Source: Pseudomonas khorasanensis (lineage in GTDB: Bacteria > Pseudomonadota > Gammaproteobacteria > Pseudomonadales > Pseudomonadaceae). From it: a stretch of DNA of 64,000 nt. The first letter of the stretch is position 1. Each line of letters begins with the position of its first letter. The stretch is from contig NZ_JABWQP020000002.1 in NCBI RefSeq assembly GCF_014268505.2, forward strand, positions 648,267 to 712,266. The letters run 5' to 3'. Position numbers and translations under genes: made by a program. Of the stretch, positions 37,648-45,502 are shown one piece after another. The notes beneath the pieces are model-generated. The model saw nothing but the letters and a program-made list of their open reading frames with translations. It was not told where the DNA came from and searched no databases.

Positions 37648-38502
37648 ATGAAGGATTTAGTTGAGATTATTAATCCACACGCTAGAAGGTCAATTACGTT
37701 AAGAGGGCTTCTCGGGAGTTTGTGGCGAAATAAGCGATTGATTTCGCAGATGACAAAAAGAGAAGTCGTGGGACGATATAAAGGATCCGCTATGGGCTTG
37801 GCGTGGTCGTTTTTTAATCCGATCGTTATGCTCGCTGTGTACACCTATGTTTTCTCTGAAATATTTAAAACCCGCTGGGTAGGGACCGCTGCGGACGAAA
37901 GCAAGGCGCAATTTGCGTTGATTCTGTTTGTCGGTATGATCGTGCAAGGACTTTTTGCAGAGGTTTTCAACAAATCGCCGGGTTTGATCATTTCTAATGT
38001 TAATTACGTTAAGAAAGTTGTTTTTCCTTTGGAGATTCTCCCAGTAATCACGTTGGGAGCGGCACTGTTCCATAGTTTGGTAAGTTTTCTGGTTCTGATA
38101 ATGGCGCTTTTCATTTTCAAAGGATCGGTGCACTGGACAGCTATCTTCATGCCAGTTGTAATCTTTCCGTTGATTGTCATGATCATGGGTTTTTCGTGGT
38201 TTCTGGCGTCGCTCGGTGTTTTTGCTCGCGACATAGGACAGTTCACCGCGATTATCACCACGGTACTCACATTCCTGTCTCCGGTTTTTTACCCTGTCTC
38301 CGCCGTTCCAGAGGCTTTCCGCCCATTCATGATGGCAAACCCCCTGACGTTCATCATTGAACAGGCGAGGGAGGTGCTCATATGGGGCCATTTGCCTGAC
38401 TGGACAGGCCTGTCTGTGTATATGTTGACGGCTACAGTTTTTGCTTGGGCAGGTTTTGCCTGGTTTCAGAAAACACGAAAAGGTTTTGCCGATGTCCTCT
38501 GA
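37648..38502 (+). CDS. wzm: ABC-2 type polysaccharide exporter, membrane subunit
   Basis: This is a 284-residue protein with a cytoplasmic N-terminus and about six membrane segments of the ABC-2 permease family. The stretch KREVVGRYKGSAMGLAWSFFNPI is the interface helix and first segment typical of Wzm/KpsM/TagG proteins; FYPVSAVPEAFRP near the end is also typical. It would move the finished lipid-linked polysaccharide across the inner membrane with the ATPase encoded next. Its stop codon lies 11 bases inside the wzt gene. CAGGAA precedes the ATG. Confidence 0.92.
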   Translation: MKDLVEIINPHARRSITLRGLLGSLWRNKRLISQMTKREVVGRYKGSAMGLAWSFFNPIVMLAVYTYVFSEIFKTRWVGTAADESKAQFALILFVGMIVQGLFAEVFNKSPGLIISNVNYVKKVVFPLEILPVITLGAALFHSLVSFLVLIMALFIFKGSVHWTAIFMPVVIFPLIVMIMGFSWFLASLGVFARDIGQFTAIITTVLTFLSPVFYPVSAVPEAFRPFMMANPLTFIIEQAREVLIWGHLPDWTGLSVYMLTATVFAWAGFAWFQKTRKGFADVL

Positions 38503-40567
38503 TCAAATTGCAATACGCGTGACGAATGTCAATAAACGCTATGAGATTTATGGCGCGCCATTGGATCGGCTAAAGCAATTTGTTTTGCCTCGTGTTCGGT
38601 CTCGTGAGCAGAATGGGGAGCGCCGCAAATACTTTGATGAATTTTGGGCGTTGAAGGATGTCTCCTTCGAGATAAAACGCGGCGAAACCATTGGTGTTAT
38701 CGGTCGTAACGGTAGTGGCAAGTCTACACTTTTACAAATGATCTGCGGGACCCTGACTCCAACAAGTGGAGAAATTGAAACCCGTGGCAGAATTGCTGCA
38801 TTGCTTGAATTGGGCTCTGGATTTAATCCCGAATTCACCGGACGTGAAAACGTCTATATGAATGCAGCAATCCTGGGTCTCACGAAAGAAGAAATCGACG
38901 AGAAGTTCCACGATATTGAATCATTTGCTGATATAGGGCATTTCCTCGATCAGCCTGTAAAGACATATTCAAGTGGTATGGTCGCAAGGCTGGCGTTTTC
39001 GGTAGCGGTACAAGTGGATCCCGATATTCTAGTGGTTGACGAGGCGCTAAGCGTCGGCGACATGGCTTTTCAGGAGAAGTCCTTCACACGAATGAAGAAA
39101 ATTCGCGATGCTGGAACGTCGATTCTGTTCGTGTCGCACTCAACATCAGCCATTCGAAATTTCTGCGATCGCGCTATTTGGCTCGACAGAGGTGTGGTGC
39201 GGTCAATTGGTGAGCGTCAAAGCGTTTGCGACCTGTATCAAACGGAAATGGAATCGGAAATACGCAAGGAAAACAACACGCCAACAGCGGCTCTTAACCA
39301 ACCACTCGCCGCACCGTCCGTGCCGAGAGCCAAAACGATATCTATCGTTTCAGTCTCAATCGATAAACCTTCCTACAAGATGGGAGAGGACATATGGGTT
39401 GACGTGAAGCTGGCGTTCTCGGATGTAGTTCCGACTTACGGCATTGGATTGATCATTTATGATGCAAACGAGAAAGTGGTTACGATTCTCAGCAGCCTGA
39501 GAGATGACCTGTTTTTCTCCTCGGCTAAACCCGGTGTTTCTCTAGTCATTAGAAATAATAATTTTGTACCTGGTTCATACAGAGCCACCCTCTCTGTCTC
39601 TGATGAGCAGGGTATGTTTTCTTACGATAAGCTCGAGTCATGCTTCAAGTTCGAAGTCGATATGGAACGTAGTTCGCGTGGCCTCGCGAAAGTTGATGGC
39701 ATGCTCAGGTCTGACCATGAATGGATTGATAATGCCGGCTGGAGCCTGAATGAGGGTGAGGCCCTCTGGGTGCGTCCGGGTCTACCCTCCAGGACTGATG
39801 ACAAGGTTCCTCTACTAGTATTGCTGAGGGTGCGTAATGAGGAGCTTATTCTAAAAGATACGCTCGACCATCTTTCGACGTTTGCTGACTATATCTGTGT
39901 ATACGAAGATGCCAGTACGGATAGTACTCGAGAGATACTGAAGTCTTGCGAGAAAGTCGTGCTCATTGTAGAAAACAACCACTGGCAATCTGGGATTGAT
40001 AATCGCCTTCTATCTGAAACCCGGCATCGTGGGATGCTTCTGGATTTTGCTCGTCTACACTTTGATTTTCAATGGTGCATGTGTTGCGACGCTGATGAAC
40101 GCTATATCGGTCCCATCCGTGAGTATGTGACTACGTCTCCGGAAATGAAGCCGGAAGCGGTCAGAATACAACTATTCGACGCTTATATGACTCCGGGAGA
40201 TGATGCTCCTTACTTGCCGGGAACACCGCTGTTGAACTTCCGGCGGTACTTCGGTGTGGAACGACGAGATATCTTGATGCTGTGGCAGAACAACGACACT
40301 GTGAAGTTTCAGGGGTTGGATGCCAGGGAACCGGTTGTTTCAGGTGTTACGGACGTCAACTTTTATTGCCAGCATTATGGCAAAAGTCTCTCGTATGAAC
40401 ATTGGGATGCAACGTGTGATTACTACAGTGCGAATTTTCCCTGGATACCTTACGGGGAGAAGTGGTCGAAACGGAAGGGGCATGCGCTCCATGATTTATC
40501 CGATTTTGGCCGCGAATTGCACCAGTGGTGCGTCACGTTGTTTGAAAACTCAATAAAGATTAATTGA
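38492..40567 (+). CDS. wzt: Polysaccharide exporter ATPase Wzt fused to a carbohydrate-binding and a glycosyltransferase-like domain
   Basis: This is 691 residues in three parts. Residues 1-250 are the ABC ATPase: Walker A GRNGSGKST (71-79), signature YSSGM (159-163), Walker B ILVVDEA (179-185), switch histidine 216. Residues about 283-390 match the beta-sandwich Wzt C-terminal domain that recognises the O-chain end. Residues about 440-690 form a GT2-like domain: LLRVRNEELILKDTLDH, YEDASTDST, then a DADE metal-type motif at 533-536. Ordinary Wzt proteins end after the second part at about 400-450 residues. The frame is unbroken across both junctions. The start at 38492 overlaps wzm by 11 bases and has AAAAGG upstream. 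Confidence 0.9.
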   Translation: MSSDQIAIRVTNVNKRYEIYGAPLDRLKQFVLPRVRSREQNGERRKYFDEFWALKDVSFEIKRGETIGVIGRNGSGKSTLLQMICGTLTPTSGEIETRGRIAALLELGSGFNPEFTGRENVYMNAAILGLTKEEIDEKFHDIESFADIGHFLDQPVKTYSSGMVARLAFSVAVQVDPDILVVDEALSVGDMAFQEKSFTRMKKIRDAGTSILFVSHSTSAIRNFCDRAIWLDRGVVRSIGERQSVCDLYQTEMESEIRKENNTPTAALNQPLAAPSVPRAKTISIVSVSIDKPSYKMGEDIWVDVKLAFSDVVPTYGIGLIIYDANEKVVTILSSLRDDLFFSSAKPGVSLVIRNNNFVPGSYRATLSVSDEQGMFSYDKLESCFKFEVDMERSSRGLAKVDGMLRSDHEWIDNAGWSLNEGEALWVRPGLPSRTDDKVPLLVLLRVRNEELILKDTLDHLSTFADYICVYEDASTDSTREILKSCEKVVLIVENNHWQSGIDNRLLSETRHRGMLLDFARLHFDFQWCMCCDADERYIGPIREYVTTSPEMKPEAVRIQLFDAYMTPGDDAPYLPGTPLLNFRRYFGVERRDILMLWQNNDTVKFQGLDAREPVVSGVTDVNFYCQHYGKSLSYEHWDATCDYYSANFPWIPYGEKWSKRKGHALHDLSDFGRELHQWCVTLFENSIKIN

Positions 40568-40568
40568 T

Positions 40569-43500
40569 ATGAGTCAGACTGAACCGAATAAAAAAAAGGC
40601 GCTGGTGGCCTGTTCAAGGCTGGTGGATTTCGCGGGTGCAGAGATTGCCACCTTGGAAATTGCCACTACCTTGGCTGATCTTGGTTTTGATGTTGTGCTT
40701 GCTGCGCTTGAGGTCGGTGGCGCCATTGAGTCCGAATTAAACGCCGCTGGGATTTCCTATGTTGATTTATCAGTCACTCGCTTGAGTAATGCGAGTTTTG
40801 ATTTTGTATGGCTAACGCATTACGTTGTCGTCTATCAATTATTCGCCCGGGATCGGATATCGGCGAAGAGCGGGTTTTATTCTTCGCTATCACACTTTGA
40901 GCCTCTCGAAAGTCCACCAGTCCCCAGTATCTTTTTCTCCCAGTATCTGGTCCACTCGCAAGAAAATTTTGAACACTTTTCTCAGAAATACCCTCAGTTT
41001 GTCGGAAGAGTGAGCATCTTTCCTAACTCCTCTCCGGAGGGGTATTTCCAGATGCCACGGCGCGCGATCTCCAGCACGCTTGAGTCAGTGTGCATTGTCT
41101 CAAATCATGCACCTGATGAAGTTCTTGAACTGGTCGGTTTACTTGAGGCGCGCGGAGTTGACGTCGACATAATTGGTATTCAAGGCACACCTGAGCGGGT
41201 GACCCCGGAAGTTTTAGGCCGTTACAGTGCTGTTATAACCATCGGCAAAACAGTGCAGTATTGCTTGGCCGGAGGCGTGCCCGTTTATTGTTATGATCGT
41301 TTTAGCGGACCGGGTTGGATCACGCCGGCTATCGTAGCCCAAGCCTCTGAGAGGAATTTTTCTGGTAGATGTACACCGGTAAAGAAGTCGGCTTCACAAA
41401 TAGTCGATGAATTGATTAGAGGGTATCGTTCCGTTTTGGAGCAGTCCGAAGTACTTAAAAATATTGCCAGCGAAAGATACTCACTCAAGAATAATGTAGC
41501 CAAGCTTATTGAGACTTTTGATCGGCTGCCTATGTGCGTAACTATTTCGGAGACCGAGATTGAGGTTCTCTCCAGGGACTCAGAAACCTTTTGTTCGCAG
41601 CGCAATGTTATAAGAAACTACCAGGAAGTTGTTAAGAATTCTGAATTAAGGTTGAGCCACCTCGCCAAATCGGAACATGAGAAAGAAATAAAGATGAATG
41701 AGATTAGTAAAGCGTTGGCCGACCGGGAAGCTCAAATTGATCTCGTTACTTCAACGCTCGCAGATTTCGAGGATAAAATTGCGCGGTTGACTAGCGTTTT
41801 AGGCAGTCGGGAGATGGATGTTGAATCGTTCAATATGATCCTCGCAAATCGAGAGGAAAAGAATGTCGCAACCTCAGCTGCCGTGATGGAGGTCACTGAC
41901 CAGATTATTCTCGATCGTTATATTACTCAAAAGGAGTCGCAGATCTCCATTTTCAGTAAAGTCCTTTCCGAGCGAGAAGCAGAAGTTGCAAGATTGAACC
42001 AAGAGCTTTCTCTATTACGGCAGGAGTTAAAGCAGTCGCTGGAATCGAGTAAGTCCAATGCCAGCAGTACTGATGATCGGCTTGCTGAACTGGAGCGTTG
42101 TCTAGCGTTGTCTCGTGAAGAGTTGGAAGCCGTTTTGAACTCCAATAGCTGGAAAATCACCTCTCCGGTTCGTCGTCTAACAACAAAGTTTTCGCTGAAA
42201 ATAGCGTATTTGAAATTGCTGGCCAGGAATTCTGTGTTTGTTCTGCGGCAAGAAGGACTGTCGGCGTTTGTTCGTCGGGCCGGCAGTTTTTTAGTGCGTC
42301 GCAGACAGCGCAAGATCGCCTCTTCAGCGCTGGAGCGGTTTAGCCGGGAAAGAGATGTTTTGGGCGCGAATCCAGCGCCTCTGGTTTCATTTGTCATACC
42401 TATTTACGATCGGGTCGATGTACTGCGAGTCACTGTCAATTCAGCGCTTGCTCAGACGCAGCAGGTATTTGAAGTCATATTGGTCACTGACGGTTCGCCT
42501 GCCCAGACCATGGCGGTCGTGGAGGAATTTCGGAATAACCCTCTTGTAAGAATTTTTAGTTTCCCCACTAGTTCCGGAAACGCGGTGCGTGGCCGAAATA
42601 AGGGGATTCTCGAAGCCAAGGGTAAATATATTGCATTTCTGGATAGCGATGATATTGCAGCCCCTGATCGCTTGGAAGTATGCCTTCCAATTCTCGAGTC
42701 GGGTGTAGATGTCGTTTATGGCGGTTGGCGAGCACTGTTGGATGGTAGTCGTGAAATTGATGGGCTCGTTAATGGTCAGGAGGTTTTCAGTCCTGATTGT
42801 GATTTGAGCATGCTGGAAAAAGTCTGTGTTCCTTGCCAAAGTACGGTGATGGTAAGAAGAGAAGTACTTCTGAATACGGGGTTTCTGAAACACAAAATGG
42901 AGTACCGTGAGGACCACGAATTGTGGTTGCGCCTCGCTTACAATGGCGCGAAGTTCAAATCCGTTCCTCACGTATTGACTGATCTCCGATTGCATGCCGG
43001 GAATAATGAGCTGAATTTCAAGGATAATGACGGTCATTGGGAAACTCTGCTTAAAGAAGAGTATCGGAGAAAGGGGCCTGTGCCTAAGAAAATAGCCTTT
43101 TTACTCGCTGGGCTTGGTATTTCGGGTGGTGCTGCAGTTGTCCTGAAGCATGTAAGTCTGCTCATCGAGGAAGGTCACGATGCGTTCGTGATAGATTTGG
43201 GTGGCTACGGAGATATTCAATGGTTTGGGAACCCGGCAATTCGCGTATATACCATAAATGATATATACCAGTGTGGTGTCGATAACATCGATATGCTCTT
43301 CGCTACATTCTGGACGACAGTCGAATGGCTTGAGAAGATTCAAGCCAAGAGGAAGCTGTATCTGGTGCAGTCTGATGAGCGTCTTTTTTATGATGATTAT
43401 TTATTAAAAGAGCGCGTCGAACAGACTTATAAGAAGGATATTGAGTATGTCGGTATCGCGCAGTGGATTGTCGATTTTTTAAGATTGGAGTTTGGTCATT

Positions 43501-44069
43501 CTCCAGTCTACTTGCCCAATGGTCTGGACCCGGCATTATTTTATCCGGATTCCCCTTTACAGGAAAAGAATCCCACGCGTTTGCGCGTATTGATTGAAGG
43601 ACCTATTTCAGTCCCGTTTAAAGGTATGGCTGACGCTTATGCCGCCGTTAGCGGACTCGATTGCGACTTGTGGATAGTCAGCAGTGATGGCATGCCTGAA
43701 CCGCATTGGCAACATGAGCGTTTTTTCCAGAAGGTGAAACAGGAAGACATGCGGAGAATATATTCGTCCTGTGATATTTTGCTGAAGATGAGCAAGATAG
43801 AGAGCTTTGCATATCCTCCACTTGAAGCCATGGCCTGCGGCTGCACGGTTGTCATCATGGATGTCAACGGCGGTATCGAGTATGCAGTTGATGGGGTGAA
43901 CGTCTTGAAGATCGGAAAGGGCGATATCCAGGGTGCGCGACAGGCTGTCAAGAGTTTGCTCGATGATGATTCGCTACGTAACAAGTTGAGGCAGGCCGGC
44001 TTCGATACCGTGCAAAATTGGACTTGGGACCCAGCGAAGAAAGTATTGGCCGAGTTGACATCATCTTGA
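40569..44069 (+). CDS. Multi-domain glycosyltransferase with a central coiled coil
   Basis: This is 1166 residues. Residues 1-320 look like a GT4/GT-B type domain, though divergent. Residues about 345-525 are charged, heptad-like and predicted coiled coil (runs such as LSEREAEVARLNQELSLLRQ), ending in NSNSWKITSPVRRL, a motif that often closes such coils in glycosyltransferases. Residues 605-825 are a GT2 domain with VSFVIPIYDRVDVLR and DSDD (692-695). Residues 840-1166 are a GT4 domain with the EX7E motif at 1078-1086. It starts one base after the wzt stop. It probably assembles several linkages of the O-chain repeat, and the coil could set chain length or bind membrane or partners (inferred). 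A terminator follows. Confidence 0.85.
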   Translation: MSQTEPNKKKALVACSRLVDFAGAEIATLEIATTLADLGFDVVLAALEVGGAIESELNAAGISYVDLSVTRLSNASFDFVWLTHYVVVYQLFARDRISAKSGFYSSLSHFEPLESPPVPSIFFSQYLVHSQENFEHFSQKYPQFVGRVSIFPNSSPEGYFQMPRRAISSTLESVCIVSNHAPDEVLELVGLLEARGVDVDIIGIQGTPERVTPEVLGRYSAVITIGKTVQYCLAGGVPVYCYDRFSGPGWITPAIVAQASERNFSGRCTPVKKSASQIVDELIRGYRSVLEQSEVLKNIASERYSLKNNVAKLIETFDRLPMCVTISETEIEVLSRDSETFCSQRNVIRNYQEVVKNSELRLSHLAKSEHEKEIKMNEISKALADREAQIDLVTSTLADFEDKIARLTSVLGSREMDVESFNMILANREEKNVATSAAVMEVTDQIILDRYITQKESQISIFSKVLSEREAEVARLNQELSLLRQELKQSLESSKSNASSTDDRLAELERCLALSREELEAVLNSNSWKITSPVRRLTTKFSLKIAYLKLLARNSVFVLRQEGLSAFVRRAGSFLVRRRQRKIASSALERFSRERDVLGANPAPLVSFVIPIYDRVDVLRVTVNSALAQTQQVFEVILVTDGSPAQTMAVVEEFRNNPLVRIFSFPTSSGNAVRGRNKGILEAKGKYIAFLDSDDIAAPDRLEVCLPILESGVDVVYGGWRALLDGSREIDGLVNGQEVFSPDCDLSMLEKVCVPCQSTVMVRREVLLNTGFLKHKMEYREDHELWLRLAYNGAKFKSVPHVLTDLRLHAGNNELNFKDNDGHWETLLKEEYRRKGPVPKKIAFLLAGLGISGGAAVVLKHVSLLIEEGHDAFVIDLGGYGDIQWFGNPAIRVYTINDIYQCGVDNIDMLFATFWTTVEWLEKIQAKRKLYLVQSDERLFYDDYLLKERVEQTYKKDIEYVGIAQWIVDFLRLEFGHSPVYLPNGLDPALFYPDSPLQEKNPTRLRVLIEGPISVPFKGMADAYAAVSGLDCDLWIVSSDGMPEPHWQHERFFQKVKQEDMRRIYSSCDILLKMSKIESFAYPPLEAMACGCTVVIMDVNGGIEYAVDGVNVLKIGKGDIQGARQAVKSLLDDDSLRNKLRQAGFDTVQNWTWDPAKKVLAELTSS

Positions 44070-44141
44070 TTGGGATCGCCTAGCCGTTTTTACCTCATCG
44101 ACGCAGCGAGGTTTAAGGCTTTCATCAAGCTAATTTGGTTT

Positions 44142-44189
44142 CCAGACCCGCGATGTACATTAAGCTATCTCGTGGGTCTGGCTTTATTT
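44142..44189. terminator. Hairpin between the convergent glycosyltransferase genes
   Basis: CCAGACCCGCGA pairs with TCGTGGGTCTGG (one G-T pair) around a 16-base loop, followed by CTTTATTT. It lies 72 bases after the end of the rightward exporter/glycosyltransferase genes and can serve them. Confidence 0.75.
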
Positions 44190-44251
44190 GGGGCTCATTG
44201 CCCGCTGATTTAGGCGAAGGTTGAATTGGCAGTTGTCGGCGTGCTTGGAAA

Positions 44252-45241
44252 CTATATCTTGTTAAAAAGAATTGCGAGACAAAGGCTGATGTTCCCTTTT
44301 AGTGTCTGCCGGTAGATTCCGGATTTTTTTAACAGATAAATTCTTTTAAAAAAATTGCTTTCACGACCTTGCTTGAACTCATTAATCGTTTTTCTACTGG
44401 TCGCTGTTAATTCAGTTTCTACGCAGTCGAGTACCTTGAGGTTTGAATCGCTCCAATTGCGAAACTGTCCATCGATTACTTTTCCGAATCTGATGATGCG
44501 TTCCTTGATTCCGGTATTGGCGCCAATCACGTTACCGCTATGTTGTCGATAGTCCAGTGTTGGTTGGATGTCGTAAATTACCGTGCCACCACAACCACTG
44601 GTTAAGAGATATGTCAGCCAGTCATGCGCAATGATGTTGATATCTGCAGGTATGCAATTCAAAAGCTTTCGTGTTGAATTGTTTATAAGCATTGTATTAG
44701 CCCCCGCGATGCTCTGAATCAATGCATTCTGAAAGTTCGGGTTTCGAATGAATTTGGGAGAATAGCCGATAATATTTCGATTCTCATCGATCAATCGAGT
44801 GCGCGAGCAATACATGGCCGGCAGGTTTTGCGGTAATAACTTTAATTGATCAATACTTCGTTCTAGCTTGTCCTGGAACCAGATGTCATCCTGATCGCTG
44901 AAAGCAAAATAATCCGCGATTATTTGATCGTTCCTGATAAGCGATATAAAGTTTTGGGCAAACCCGGTGCGAGGTCCGGCGAATATTTTAATGCGATTTG
45001 TCGCAATAAGATTTCTGTATTCTTCGAACACGGCGAGTGTGCCATCGCTGGATCCATCATCAGACACATAAAGCGTCCAGTTTTTATGGGTTTGCGCTAT
45101 GAAAGACTCAATTTGTTCTTTGAGAAATGGCCGCCCGTTGTAGGTGCAGAGAAGAATGGCCACTTCAACAGCAGACACCCCATCGGCGGGGGACTCCACG
45201 GAGTGAGTCAGTTGAAGGGCTTGCGGCGTTGGGTGCTCCAT
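44252..45241 (-). CDS. GT2 glycosyltransferase, opposite to the rest of the cluster
   Basis: This is 329 residues with a GT-A domain: VAILLCTYNGRPFLKEQIES, VSDDGSSDGT and FSDQDDIWFQDKL with the metal-binding motif, then LDYRQHSGNVIGANTG. It shares these motifs and their spacing with the gene at 33752-34675, so the two belong to the same subgroup and probably transfer similar sugars. Low GC and leftward direction set it apart from its neighbours and suggest a separate acquisition and its own promoter in the 45242-45502 gap. GAGG precedes the start. Confidence 0.85.
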   Translation of the reverse strand: MEHPTPQALQLTHSVESPADGVSAVEVAILLCTYNGRPFLKEQIESFIAQTHKNWTLYVSDDGSSDGTLAVFEEYRNLIATNRIKIFAGPRTGFAQNFISLIRNDQIIADYFAFSDQDDIWFQDKLERSIDQLKLLPQNLPAMYCSRTRLIDENRNIIGYSPKFIRNPNFQNALIQSIAGANTMLINNSTRKLLNCIPADINIIAHDWLTYLLTSGCGGTVIYDIQPTLDYRQHSGNVIGANTGIKERIIRFGKVIDGQFRNWSDSNLKVLDCVETELTATSRKTINEFKQGRESNFFKRIYLLKKSGIYRQTLKGNISLCLAILFNKI

Positions 45242-45502
45242 GCGGCCTCACACTTGAAAATATTGAGTTATGACTACTACAAAAAAAGCACGCTGATGGC
45301 TTCTTGATATCGTTTTGCATGAATAATACTCGCTGAACGCTAATTTTATCTGTCCGAAGGGTTAAATCTCTACTCTTTTGCGCTTTAATGGAGTGCGCTC
45401 GTTAGCCCATGTCTAGTCTGGCAACACTCTGTGCTGTTGCATGTCGGGTAGGATGTAAAACGGGAGTGATATCTTTGGCTGGTCGGAGCAACCGAGATTG
45501 AA

